A DNA stretch of 64,000 nucleotides, from positions 62,001 through 126,000 of the forward strand of contig NZ_JAAXCV010000022.1 in NCBI RefSeq assembly GCF_012911895.1, given 5' to 3'. A program made the translations under genes and the position numbers. The first letter of the stretch is position 1. Every line of letters starts with the position of its first letter. Below the pieces are notes generated by a model. The model saw only the letters and a program-made list of their open reading frames with translations, searched no databases and was not told the origin of the DNA. Below are positions 8,447-16,729 of the stretch, in pieces. This DNA is from Bacillus sp. RO3. Its GTDB lineage: Bacteria; Bacillota; Bacilli; Bacillales; Bacillaceae_B.

Positions 8447-8947
8447 GTGTTAAAAATCCAAGAAATCCGCGAAATAATCAAACTCGTAGATCAATCCAGT
8501 GTTGATGAGTTTACATACGAGCATGATGGTTCAAAAATAAAGCTGAAAAAGAATAATGGTGTAACTGTTACCGCACAACCACAAGCCGTTCAGGCGGTAG
8601 AAGAAAAGAAACCTGCAGCGGTGCCCGAGGCTCCTGCTCCTGTACAGGCTCCGTCTGTAAGTGCAGATGAAAAGCCAACTGCTGAACCAAAAGCAGAGGA
8701 TTCAAACTTACATAAAATCACGTCTCCAATGGTAGGGACGTTCTATCAATCATCTTCACCGGAAGCCGGCCCATACGTTAAGGTGGGAGATAAGGTGGAT
8801 GAAAGTTCTGTCGTATGCATCGTAGAAGCGATGAAGTTGTTTAATGAGATCGAAGCAGAAGTCAAAGGTGAAATAGCTGAAATCTTGGTAAAAGACGGTC
8901 AACTAGTTGAATATGGACAGCCGTTATTCTTGGTCAAACCTGAATAA
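8447..8947 (+). CDS. accB: Acetyl-CoA carboxylase biotin carboxyl carrier protein
   Basis: Carries biotin between biotin carboxylase and carboxyltransferase in the first step of fatty-acid synthesis. It has 166 residues: an N-terminal helical segment, a flexible Pro/Ala/Glu-rich linker (about 45-85) and a biotinyl domain whose target lysine lies in [10 protein letters not shown]. The start is GTG at 8447, because AAGAGGGG ends 8 bases earlier and MLKIQEI matches the family start. An in-frame GTG at 8438 overlaps the ribosome-binding site itself. Confidence 0.96.
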   Translation: MLKIQEIREIIKLVDQSSVDEFTYEHDGSKIKLKKNNGVTVTAQPQAVQAVEEKKPAAVPEAPAPVQAPSVSADEKPTAEPKAEDSNLHKITSPMVGTFYQSSSPEAGPYVKVGDKVDESSVVCIVEAMKLFNEIEAEVKGEIAEILVKDGQLVEYGQPLFLVKPE

Positions 8948-8961
8948 GGAGCGAAATAGAT

Positions 8962-10314
8962 ATGATAAAAAAGGTATTAATCGCCAATCGAGGAGAAATT
9001 GCGGTACGTATCATTCGGGCATGCCGGGATTTAGGTATCGAGAGTGTAGCCGTTTATTCTGAAGCAGATAAAGAAGCTCTTCATGTTCAATTAGCTGATG
9101 AGGCTTATTGTATCGGGCCGACTGCCTCAAAGGACAGTTACTTGAACTTCACCAACATCATCAGCGTGGCAAAACTGACCGATTGTGATGCCATTCACCC
9201 AGGTTATGGATTTTTAGCCGAAAACTCAGACTTTGCAGAGTTATGCCGCGAATGCAACATCACTTTCATTGGTCCTTCTCCAGAGGCCATTTCAAAGATG
9301 GGGACGAAGGACGTGGCACGTGAGACCATGAGGGAAGCGGGCGTTCCTATCGTTCCAGGTTCAAAAGGAATCGTAAAAGATGCAGAGGATGCTGTGCAGC
9401 TTGCAGAATCCATGGGCTATCCTGTCATCATCAAAGCGACTGCAGGCGGTGGAGGAAAAGGGATCCGTGTTGCAAGAAGCGAAGAAGAGCTGATAAAAGG
9501 GGTCACCATCACTCAACAGGAAGCCATGACGGCTTTCGGAAACCCTGGTGTATACATTGAAAAATTCATCGAAGATTTCCGACATGTGGAAATCCAGGTG
9601 CTAGCTGATAATTTTGGTAATGTCATCCATCTCGGCGAGCGTGATTGTACCATTCAGCGTCGTCTTCAAAAATTGATCGAAGAAACGCCTTCGCCTGCAT
9701 TAACAGAGGAAAATCGTGTTAAAATGGGAGAGGCAGCAGTTAAAGCGGCCAAAGCGGTTGATTATACTGGTGCAGGCACGGTAGAATTTATATATGATTA
9801 CATCAATCAATCGTTCTACTTTATGGAAATGAATACCCGGATTCAAGTAGAACATCCTGTCACAGAACAGGTAACAGGGGTTGACTTGATCAAGGAACAA
9901 ATTCTCGTTGCTTCAGGGGAAAAGCTTTCTCTCACACAGGAAGAAGTGACATTCACTGGCTGGGCTATTGAATGTCGTATCAATGCAGAGAATCCTGAGA
10001 AGAATTTCATGCCATCAGCTGGACGGATCGAAATGTATCTTCCACCAGGCGGTATTGGCGTAAGAGTCGACTCAGCTGCATATCCTGGTTATATGATCCC
10101 TCCATATTATGATAGTATGATCGCTAAAGTGATCACCTATGGAGCGACACGGGAAGAAGCCATTTCAAGAATGAAGCGTGCCCTGAGTGAATTCGTGGTT
10201 GAGGGTATACACACAACCATCCCGTTCCATCTGAAATTATTAGAACATGAAACCTTTGTTGGTGGAGAGTTTAATACGAAATTCCTAGAGAAATACGAAG
10301 TAATGAAATCCTAG
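8962..10314 (+). CDS. accC: Acetyl-CoA carboxylase, biotin carboxylase subunit
   Basis: ATP-dependent carboxylation of biotin on AccB. The 450-residue length is normal. The N-terminal [13 protein letters not shown], the ATP-grasp glycine loop GGGGKGIRV, the catalytic [14 protein letters not shown] and the C-terminal domain are all present. It lies 14 bases after accB. No alpha subunit dedicated to propionyl-CoA carboxylase is present in this window, so this subunit may also serve MmdA (gene at 47.8 kb); that is inference. Confidence 0.97.
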   Translation: MIKKVLIANRGEIAVRIIRACRDLGIESVAVYSEADKEALHVQLADEAYCIGPTASKDSYLNFTNIISVAKLTDCDAIHPGYGFLAENSDFAELCRECNITFIGPSPEAISKMGTKDVARETMREAGVPIVPGSKGIVKDAEDAVQLAESMGYPVIIKATAGGGGKGIRVARSEEELIKGVTITQQEAMTAFGNPGVYIEKFIEDFRHVEIQVLADNFGNVIHLGERDCTIQRRLQKLIEETPSPALTEENRVKMGEAAVKAAKAVDYTGAGTVEFIYDYINQSFYFMEMNTRIQVEHPVTEQVTGVDLIKEQILVASGEKLSLTQEEVTFTGWAIECRINAENPEKNFMPSAGRIEMYLPPGGIGVRVDSAAYPGYMIPPYYDSMIAKVITYGATREEAISRMKRALSEFVVEGIHTTIPFHLKLLEHETFVGGEFNTKFLEKYEVMKS

Positions 10315-10337
10315 TGTGAATTCAGGAGGTGCCTTAC

Positions 10338-10748
10338 ATGGCGGAAAATCAAAACCTTTTACAAATGTCTCACGGTAAAGACGGCCTTGGGAAGATTGAA
10401 ATCGCACCTGAAGTGATTGAAGTGATTGCAGGTATTGCTGCTTCAGAGGTTGAAGGCGTATCACAAATGCGTGGCAACTTCGCTACAGGTGTTGTTGAGC
10501 GTCTCGGAAAGAAAAACCACGGTAAAGGTGTAAAAGTGGAGCTGGCCGAGGAAGGTATCATCGTGGATGTGTACTGCATCATGAAATTCGGTGTAGCGAT
10601 TCCGACAGTCGCTCAAAAAATCCAGGACAACATCCGTCAAGCCCTATTGAACATGACTGCTTTAGAAGCAGACGAAGTAAATGTTCATATCGTTGGCGTT
10701 CAATTCGAAAACCAAAAATTCGAAGCTGAAATTGAAGAAGAAATGTAA
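10338..10748 (+). CDS. yqhY: Asp23/Gls24 family protein YqhY
   Basis: 136-residue cytoplasmic protein of the Asp23 (DUF322) family, linked in B. subtilis to control of acetyl-CoA carboxylase and always found beside accBC. Conserved features include IEIAPEVIEVIAGIAASEVEGV and the central VDVYCIMKFGV. The start is ATG at 10338 with AGGAGGT 7 bases upstream; a GTG further upstream overlaps that site. It is third in the accBC-yqhY operon and a terminator follows. Confidence 0.93.
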   Translation: MAENQNLLQMSHGKDGLGKIEIAPEVIEVIAGIAASEVEGVSQMRGNFATGVVERLGKKNHGKGVKVELAEEGIIVDVYCIMKFGVAIPTVAQKIQDNIRQALLNMTALEADEVNVHIVGVQFENQKFEAEIEEEM

Positions 10749-10756
10749 TGGTATTG

Positions 10757-10786
10757 GGGACGGTCCTTTCGGGGGCCGTTTTTTTG
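10757..10786 (+). terminator. Rho-independent terminator after yqhY
   Basis: Stem ACGGTCC / GGGCCGT (one G-U pair) followed by seven T. It closes the accB-accC-yqhY operon. Confidence 0.85.
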
Positions 10787-10911
10787 TTGGACTCGAACAG
10801 TGGAATAAAGAAGATCGTATACAAAGCGCATTTACAAAGTGAGTTCTTAAATATATAGGGAAGATTATACAACTTGATAAGATATGGATGGATGCGGATA
10901 ATTAAAGCTAT

Positions 10912-11015
10912 CAGTTGATAAAAAAACCATCGAAGTCGATAAAAAATAAAGTAAAGTCGATAAAATATAGACTAAAGTCGATAGAAAACGATCAAAGTCG
11001 ATAAAACAAGCTTCA
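10912..11015. repeat. Tandem array, five A-rich units of 20-21 bp
   Basis: Five consecutive units, starting at 10912, 10933, 10954, 10975 and 10995, each 20 or 21 bases. The last four begin AAGTCGATA and all run into an A-tract. The period equals about two turns of B-DNA, so A-tracts are helically phased and the DNA may be curved. A second array of the same period but different core lies at 19519-19623. No coding potential is seen. Confidence 0.85.
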
Positions 11016-11101
11016 CAATCAATGATAACAAGAATTTCATGTTGATTTTGGAGGTAGCTGTATATTCTAACGCTTCTTAACTATGAGGGAACATTGACCA
11101 A

Positions 11102-11410
11102 GCCGCCTTTTCGGCCACTTCGCCTTATGCATGTCGCCTCTGGCAAAGCCCCTCCGCTATTCGATTGTCCAGCTCCGGCGGGTAGTCCCTCGAGGTCATT
11201 TATGAAAAATCCCCAAAGGCAAAGAACGCCTTCAGGGATTTCCCATAAATGCTTGTCGGGCCTGACCAACCCACCTCCGCTTTTCGATTGTCCAGCTCCG
11301 GCGGGTAGCCCCTCGAGGTCATAAGTCAAATCTGCCAAAAAGGCAAAAAGCCGCCTTTTGGCAGCTTCGTCTTATGCTTGTCGGGCCTGACCACCCCCCC
11401 TTCGCTTTTC
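11102..11410. repeat. Interspersed repeat, two full copies and one partial copy
   Basis: Copies at about 11167-11285 and 11287-11409 share GTCCAGCTCCGGCGGGTAG, CCCTCGAGGTCAT, a palindromic centre and CTTGTCGGGCCTGACCA. A 3' half copy lies at about 11102-11165. The centre differs between copies but keeps self-complementarity. The same family appears in inverted orientation at 33375-33591 and 50529-50774. Open frames through it are artefacts of the palindromes. The stretch 11016-11101 and the remainder up to nusB hold nothing else recognisable. Confidence 0.85.
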
Positions 11411-11511
11411 TTTCAGAATATTGATTTTTTTACATAGGCGTGCGTATTGCCCTTGGTTTGTGCTATTATCAAAGGTATGAAAATTGATGGATTAAAAGGA
11501 GTAAATATAAG

Positions 11512-11898
11512 ATGAAGAGAAGAGTTGCTCGTGAAAAGGCCTTACAAGCGTTATTTCAAATAGATATGAGTGGAATTGAACCGGATGTGGCGTTGACCAA
11601 TGTTCTGGAGGAAGAAGAGAAAATGGATGCATATCTTCAACAACTTGTTCTTGGCTTTATTGAAAATCAGGAACGCATCGACGGTCTCATCCGTGAAAAC
11701 CTGGAGAAATGGTCTTTTGACCGCCTGGCGAAAGTAGATCGGAACATTTTGCGACTGGGAGTGTTTGAACTGCTGTATGTGGAAGATGTTCCGAGCAAGG
11801 TAGCGATTAATGAAGCTGTTGAAATTGCCAAGATCTTTGGGGATGATCAATCCAGTAAATTTATCAATGGACTTCTGTCCAAGGTAAGTCAATCTTAA
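11512..11898 (+). CDS. nusB: Transcription antitermination factor NusB
   Basis: Binds boxA RNA with NusE (S10) to promote antitermination of rRNA transcription. The 128 residues are all-helical, with the characteristic RRVAREKALQALFQID at the N-terminus, AKVDRNILRLGVFELLY and VAINEAVEIAKIFGD near the C-terminus. AAAGGAG precedes the ATG. It begins the nusB-folD-xseA-xseB-ispA group. Confidence 0.97.
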   Translation: MKRRVAREKALQALFQIDMSGIEPDVALTNVLEEEEKMDAYLQQLVLGFIENQERIDGLIRENLEKWSFDRLAKVDRNILRLGVFELLYVEDVPSKVAINEAVEIAKIFGDDQSSKFINGLLSKVSQS

Positions 11899-11919
11899 CA
11901 ATGTTAGGGGGCGCGTGGA

Positions 11920-12786
11920 ATGTCAGCTTCCATAATTGATGGCAAACTCATTGCGAATTATTATCGGGAACAATTAAAGAGTCAGGTTGAAAAGCTGAAA
12001 AAACATGAGGTCACTCCGGGATTAGCAGTAATCCTGGTCGGTGATAACCATGCCTCTCACTCCTATGTGAAGATGAAGAGGAAAGCATGCAGCAATCTGG
12101 GGATCCATTCAGAGCTCTATGAATATGAGTCCAGTTTAACCCAAGAAGAACTCCTGAATAAAATCGAGGAGCTAAACGAACAAAGCCATATTCATGGGAT
12201 CCTCGTTCAACTGCCTTTACCTGAACATATCAATCCTATCACTGTGATTGAAACCATATCTCCTTCAAAAGATGTGGACGGGTTCCATCCTGTTTCCATC
12301 GGTAAAATGGTAACGAATCAAGATACCTTCTATTCCTGTACGCCACTTGGGATCATGAAGATGCTTGAATATGAAAACATTTCCATAGAAGGTAAGCATG
12401 TCGTAATATTAGGCAGAAGTAATATTGTCGGTAAACCGGCCGGTCAATTATTCTTGAACCGAAATGCGACGGTAACGTACTGTCATTCTAAGACTCAAGA
12501 CATGTCGTTCTTCACAAAACAGGCTGATATCATCGTGTCTGCCGTAGGGAAGGCAAATTTAATCGGCCCGGAAGATATCAAACCGGGAGCGATTGTCATT
12601 GACGTCGGGATGAACCGTGATGAGGACGGTTCACTTTGTGGGGACGTGCATTTTCCATCTGTAAAGGAAAAGGCAGGCAGAATCACACCTGTTCCTGGAG
12701 GTGTAGGTCCCATGACCATTACAATGCTCTTGTATAACACAGTGAAATCTGCGGAATGGACCGTCATGAATCGCCAAAATGGATAA
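11920..12786 (+). CDS. folD: Methylenetetrahydrofolate dehydrogenase/cyclohydrolase
   Basis: Bifunctional enzyme interconverting 5,10-methylene- and 10-formyl-tetrahydrofolate with NADP. It has 288 residues. YVKMKRKAC carries the catalytic lysine, LVQLPLPEHI and DVDGFHP form the active site, GRSNIVGKPAGQL is the nucleotide-binding loop, and PVPGGVGPMTITML closes the domain. GGGGGCG precedes the ATG, 21 bases after nusB. Confidence 0.97.
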   Translation: MSASIIDGKLIANYYREQLKSQVEKLKKHEVTPGLAVILVGDNHASHSYVKMKRKACSNLGIHSELYEYESSLTQEELLNKIEELNEQSHIHGILVQLPLPEHINPITVIETISPSKDVDGFHPVSIGKMVTNQDTFYSCTPLGIMKMLEYENISIEGKHVVILGRSNIVGKPAGQLFLNRNATVTYCHSKTQDMSFFTKQADIIVSAVGKANLIGPEDIKPGAIVIDVGMNRDEDGSLCGDVHFPSVKEKAGRITPVPGGVGPMTITMLLYNTVKSAEWTVMNRQNG

Positions 12787-12813
12787 AAAATAGTACACTA
12801 TAGATAACATAAA

Positions 12814-12847
12814 TCGGAAGGGACGGCTAATCGCTGGTCCCTTTCCG
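12814..12847 (+). other. Hairpin between folD and xseA
   Basis: CGGAAGGGAC and GTCCCTTTCCG form a 10-pair stem around a 14-base loop, with no T run afterwards. It could be a weak terminator, an RNA-processing site or an mRNA-stability element within the operon. Function is not evident from sequence. Confidence 0.5.
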
Positions 12848-12902
12848 TATTCCTACATATAAATGCTATGATAAATTGCAAGGAACAAAGGAGTCATGGA
12901 GC

Positions 12903-14255
12903 ATGGAACTCGATCAATCCCGGTATTTAACGGTACAAGCTCTGACAAAGTACATAAAGCGCAAATTCGATAAAGATCCCCATTTATCAAATTTATTCGT
13001 TCGCGGTGAAATCTCCAATTTTAAAAGGCATTCAAGTGGACATATGTATTTCACTTTAAAGGATGAGAAGGCACGGATCTTGTCAGTTATGTTCTCAAGT
13101 AACAACCAATCCCTGAAATTCATGCCTGAAAATGGGATGAATGTGTTAATCAGGGGAGATATCTCCGTGTACGAATCAGGGGGACAATATCAGATTTATG
13201 TAAAGGAAATGCAGCCTGATGGAATCGGTGAGCTTTATCTAGCTTATGAACAGTTGAAAGAAAAACTTGATAAAGCCGGCTACTTCGAGCAAGGCCGCAA
13301 ACGGTTCATCCCAAAGTTCCCGAATAGGATTGCTGTGGTCACCTCCCCGACTGGAGCAGCCATCAGAGACATTATCACCACCATTAAAAGGAGATATCCG
13401 ATTGGTGAAATTCTTGTCTTTCCCGCATTAGTGCAAGGAGAACAAGCGGGAGGATCGATTGCGGGAGCAATAAGAAAGGCAAATGACCTCGGGGATATCG
13501 ACGTAATGATCATCGGTCGTGGAGGCGGTTCGATAGAAGAATTATGGGCCTTTAATGAAGAAATTGTAGCGGATGCCATCTTTGAGTCCCGGATTCCTGT
13601 CATTTCTGCAGTCGGACATGAAACAGATTTTACGATTGCCGATTTTGTTGCCGATCTTAGAGCACCGACCCCGACGGCAGCCGGTGAATTAGCGGTGCCG
13701 CATATTGAAGATCTCCTTGAGAGAATCATGAATCGTAAATTAAGGCTGATTAAATCGTTCAAAACCAAGCTTCAAAGGGAACGAAGCCGACTTGATCATT
13801 TAACGAAGTCCTATGCTTTAAGGAATCCACGTAACCTGTATCAACAAAAAATAGAAACGGTTGATCGGCTGACCGATCAATTGGAGAAAACGATAAGCCT
13901 GCATGTGAAACAAAACAGGGATCAATTGAAGGGACTTCATTCAAGGCTTCAACGCGTGCATCCTTCTCAACTTATAACTATACAACAAGAGAGAGTCTCT
14001 TTTATGAAGTCCAGGTTGGACAAACAATTCAAGCAGGTTTTGAAAGAAAAGAACAATCGCTTTCGATCTTCCCTGTCCACCCTGCACGCCCTTAGTCCAT
14101 TAAAGATCATGGACAGGGGATATAGCCTGGTTTATCAGGATGAAGGCACATTAATGAAATCAGCTAAGCAGGTCAAGGCTGGTGATCGCCTCGAGGTTAA
14201 TGTGAAAGATGGAAAAATATATTGTGAAGTTGAATCCGTTGAGGAGCGTGAATAG
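12903..14255 (+). CDS. xseA: Exodeoxyribonuclease VII large subunit
   Basis: Catalytic subunit of exonuclease VII, which degrades single-stranded DNA to oligonucleotides. It has 450 residues: an N-terminal OB-fold (about 5-100, containing GEISNFKRHSSGHMYFTLKD), a nuclease core with GRGGGSIEELWAFN and VGHETDFTIADF, then a long coiled coil and C-terminal tail. The start at 12903 was chosen because AAAGGAG lies 9 bases upstream and MELDQSRYLTVQALTKYIKRK aligns with the family. Confidence 0.97.
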   Translation: MELDQSRYLTVQALTKYIKRKFDKDPHLSNLFVRGEISNFKRHSSGHMYFTLKDEKARILSVMFSSNNQSLKFMPENGMNVLIRGDISVYESGGQYQIYVKEMQPDGIGELYLAYEQLKEKLDKAGYFEQGRKRFIPKFPNRIAVVTSPTGAAIRDIITTIKRRYPIGEILVFPALVQGEQAGGSIAGAIRKANDLGDIDVMIIGRGGGSIEELWAFNEEIVADAIFESRIPVISAVGHETDFTIADFVADLRAPTPTAAGELAVPHIEDLLERIMNRKLRLIKSFKTKLQRERSRLDHLTKSYALRNPRNLYQQKIETVDRLTDQLEKTISLHVKQNRDQLKGLHSRLQRVHPSQLITIQQERVSFMKSRLDKQFKQVLKEKNNRFRSSLSTLHALSPLKIMDRGYSLVYQDEGTLMKSAKQVKAGDRLEVNVKDGKIYCEVESVEERE

Positions 14256-14256
14256 T

Positions 14257-14490
14257 ATGGCAAAATCTAAAGAAGAGCTATCATTTGAAACGGCTATGGA
14301 GCAGCTGGAAGAAATAGTGGAGAAATTGGAAGAAGGAGAAGTCCCTTTAGAAAAAGCTCTGGAATTTTACCAAAAAGGGATGGATTTATCGAAATATTGT
14401 CACGATACTCTGCAAAAAGCTGAGAATCAATTGACGAAAATGATGACAGATGAAGGGGAAAAAGCCTTCGATCTGGCTGAGGAGGAATAA
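14257..14490 (+). CDS. xseB: Exodeoxyribonuclease VII small subunit
   Basis: 77-residue helical partner of XseA, wrapping the coiled coil of the large subunit. It carries the family signature LSFETAMEQLEEIVEKLEEGE and PLEKALEFYQKGM. The start ATG at 14257 comes one base after the xseA stop, and GAGGAGCG upstream lies inside xseA. The 3' end contains the AGGAGG that serves ispA. Confidence 0.96.
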   Translation: MAKSKEELSFETAMEQLEEIVEKLEEGEVPLEKALEFYQKGMDLSKYCHDTLQKAENQLTKMMTDEGEKAFDLAEEE

Positions 14491-14493
14491 AGG

Positions 14494-15384
14494 GTGAATC
14501 CTCACTTTGGTCTGAAAGAATTTCAACAAGAGCATTCAGAACGGATTATCCGTCATATGATCGAGAACGTAGAGAAAATCTCTATGCCACCCATTTTGAA
14601 GCAAGCCATGATTTATTCTTTAGAGGCAGGGGGAAAAAGAATTCGTCCCATTCTTGTCCTGGCAACCATCAAAGCTTTTGACAAAGATCCATTGCTGGGA
14701 TTGAACACGGCTTCGGCACTGGAAATGATCCATACCTATTCCTTGATTCACGACGATCTTCCCGCAATGGACGATGACGATTTAAGAAGAGGGAAGCCCA
14801 CCAATCATAAAATATTTGGAGAAGCCATGGCCATTTTGGCAGGGGATGGTTTACTGACGTACAGTTTTCAACTGATCTCAGAGGACAAGAACCTTACCAG
14901 TGATATGAAGATGAGGCTTATCAGTCTTCTGGCAAAATGTGCTGGACCTGAAGGCATGGTTGGAGGGCAGGTAGCCGATATCGAAGGAGAAAATAAGCAA
15001 CTTACGGTTCAAGAGCTTGAAAGCATTCATGTCCGTAAAACCGGTAAGCTGCTTATATTCAGCGTTTTATCAGGCGGAATCATTTCCGGGGCGTCGAACG
15101 ACCAACTGGCATTACTTGAGCAATTTGCCCATCATATCGGCATCGCCTTTCAGATTCAGGATGATATTCTGGATATCGAAGGCTCCGAAGAAATAATTGG
15201 AAAGCCGGTGGGTAGCGATGATTCTAACCAAAAGAGTACATATCCGGGTCTCTTATCAGTATCGGGGGCTAAGGAAAAGCTTCACTTCCACTTGGACGAA
15301 GCATTATCCTCACTTCATCAACTGCCCATTGATTCCAGTCTTCTTACTGAAATCGCCCATTTAATCGTTGTCCGGAATCATTAG
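14494..15384 (+). CDS. ispA: Farnesyl diphosphate synthase
   Basis: Condenses dimethylallyl and isopentenyl diphosphate to farnesyl diphosphate. It has 296 residues with both aspartate-rich motifs, DDLPAMDDDD near residue 86 and QIQDDILD near residue 223, plus GGKRIRP at the substrate site. The start is GTG at 14494, 8 bases after AGGAGG. It lies directly upstream of the OLE RNA, the arrangement known for OLE loci (isoprenoid genes on both sides). Confidence 0.96.
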   Translation: MNPHFGLKEFQQEHSERIIRHMIENVEKISMPPILKQAMIYSLEAGGKRIRPILVLATIKAFDKDPLLGLNTASALEMIHTYSLIHDDLPAMDDDDLRRGKPTNHKIFGEAMAILAGDGLLTYSFQLISEDKNLTSDMKMRLISLLAKCAGPEGMVGGQVADIEGENKQLTVQELESIHVRKTGKLLIFSVLSGGIISGASNDQLALLEQFAHHIGIAFQIQDDILDIEGSEEIIGKPVGSDDSNQKSTYPGLLSVSGAKEKLHFHLDEALSSLHQLPIDSSLLTEIAHLIVVRNH

Positions 15385-15396
15385 AACATTCTATGT

Positions 15397-15437
15397 TTGA
15401 GCAAATTATTTAACATATGTTATAATAGGCTTATAAT
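15397..15437 (+). promoter_or_regulatory. Promoter(s) of OLE RNA
   Basis: Two overlapping sigma-A-type pairs are seen: TTGAGC (15397-15402) with TATAAT (15421-15426), spacing 18, and TTAACA (15410-15415) with TATAAT (15432-15437), spacing 16. Either would start transcription at about 15433-15444, just before the conserved OLE region. Both -10 boxes are perfect matches, so independent transcription in addition to read-through from ispA is likely. Confidence 0.6.
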
Positions 15438-15439
15438 GA

Positions 15440-16010
15440 AATATTGGGTGGTGCAGTATTCTAGTCAGTCCACCAATCCTGAAGGTGGGCCTAAAAATCC
15501 ACTAAAGGGCACATCGATGAAGTTCCTGGAATTGGCTTGAGGCGCCCAGCTTTGGGTCATATCTGGGAGTAAGGCTTGAGGGCGATCCACAATGGCATGT
15601 GGGCGTTGACCCTTAAGCCGCGGAGGCTTTGTTTCTTATGCTGGCATAAGCATATGCAATAAGAACAAAGTATGAACCTGCGATGTGACGATTCACTAGC
15701 AGCGTAGCCTGCCTTGAGTGAAGAGAGAGGGGATTATGGTTACAAGGTACACATCAGTTGGCCATTGATATGTGCTTTTTCGCCCATATGAAATCCTCTT
15801 TGCAAAAGAGGCTAAGGATTGTGTTAAGGACTGTTGAGGAAAACTCCTAGACTGTTCATATTTGGACATATAAAGAGGATTATAGTGCGGACTAAGTGGT
15901 AATCCAGTCTAGCTTGTGGTGACGCGGCTAAGTCGGGTTTAATGGGAAACCGCCGGTATGGCAACATCCGGTACCCGATTGGGAAAACCTACTGGACCTA
16001 AGCTGCAATT
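15440..16010 (+). ncRNA. ole: OLE RNA (ornate, large, extremophilic)
   Basis: About 570 bases with no open frame, between ispA and oapA-dxs, the established context of OLE RNA. Its ends can pair: TGCAG (15452) with CTGCA (16003) and GTCCA (15468) with TGGAC (15993). Internal helices include CCACC/GGTGG (about 15471-15488), CTTTGTTTCTTAT with ATAAGAACAAAG (15627-15670), CCTCTTT/AAAGAGG (about 15795-15811) and TCGGGT/ACCCGA (15933-15978). In B. halodurans OLE forms a membrane ribonucleoprotein with OapA and affects cold, alcohol and magnesium tolerance. Exact ends are uncertain by tens of bases. Confidence 0.85.
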
Positions 16011-16084
16011 TTTACTCTTTATATGACCATCCAATTACATAGTGATAACTATTTACACGATAGAAATGGTGTGTTTAAACGATA

Positions 16085-16708
16085 ATGAATGAAACAATGA
16101 AAAACTCAATAAAGTGGAGTGTCAGCATTGCCGTTATCACATTTGTGTTAGCGGCTATTTTTTCAGTTACATCCAATATGGTTTTAAATGGGGTCGCATG
16201 GTATGCAGGGCTGGTCGTTGTACTCATCATCGTCTTCATCGGAATTTTCTTCGATATGCTGGGGATTGCTGCAACAGCCGCCGATGAAACACCTTTTCAT
16301 TCCATGGCGGCCAAAAAGGTGTACGGTGCCCGTTATTCCATTAAAATCGTCCGGAACGCCGATAAATTCGCCAGCTTCTGTAACGATGTCATCGGTGATA
16401 TTTCAGGGATTATAAGTGGTACTGCGTCAGCAATTGTCATTATTCAACTGACCATCTCTTTTCAACTTGAGGGAGGATCTTTAAAGGAATATATTGTAAG
16501 CGTTACACTGACAAGTTTCATCGCTTCCTTGACCGTAGGAGGCAAAGCACTTGGAAAAACGTTTGCTATCACCTATTCTAAGGATATAATATTTAGAGTT
16601 GGTAAAGTTCTACAATTTGTCGAAGATCGATTTCATATTGTGTTGATGAAAGACAAAAAAGATAAAACAAAGAAAAAACGTTACAAGCGAGCGAAACAAA
16701 ATATTTAG
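16085..16708 (+). CDS. oapA: OLE-associated protein OapA, membrane protein
   Basis: 207-residue polytopic membrane protein that binds OLE RNA and brings it to the membrane in the known system. Hydrophobic segments lie at about 11-31, 37-57, 106-126 and 137-155. The conserved FDMLGIAATAADETPFHSMA follows the second, and DVIGDISGIISG precedes the third. The C-terminus is strongly basic (KDKKDKTKKKRYKRAK), suited to RNA contact. No strong ribosome-binding site precedes the ATG (only GGTGTG), unlike its neighbours. It lies 75 bases after OLE and 21 before dxs. Confidence 0.88.
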   Translation: MNETMKNSIKWSVSIAVITFVLAAIFSVTSNMVLNGVAWYAGLVVVLIIVFIGIFFDMLGIAATAADETPFHSMAAKKVYGARYSIKIVRNADKFASFCNDVIGDISGIISGTASAIVIIQLTISFQLEGGSLKEYIVSVTLTSFIASLTVGGKALGKTFAITYSKDIIFRVGKVLQFVEDRFHIVLMKDKKDKTKKKRYKRAKQNI

Positions 16709-16729
16709 TGATGAAAGTGAGTGGACCCC

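Noticed and set aside
10912-11015. CRISPR array
   Set aside because: Units are 20-21 bases with no repeat-spacer structure and no cas genes nearby.
11081-11338. Open frames on both strands through the repeats upstream of nusB (11081-11338 minus, 11094-11324 plus)
   Set aside because: They exist only because the palindromic repeat lacks stops; no ribosome-binding site and the proteins are repeat-encoded on both strands.
15385-16084. Decayed protein gene or riboswitch in the ispA-oapA gap
   Set aside because: No frame remnants; size, pairing ends and the oapA neighbour fit OLE RNA better than any riboswitch class I know.
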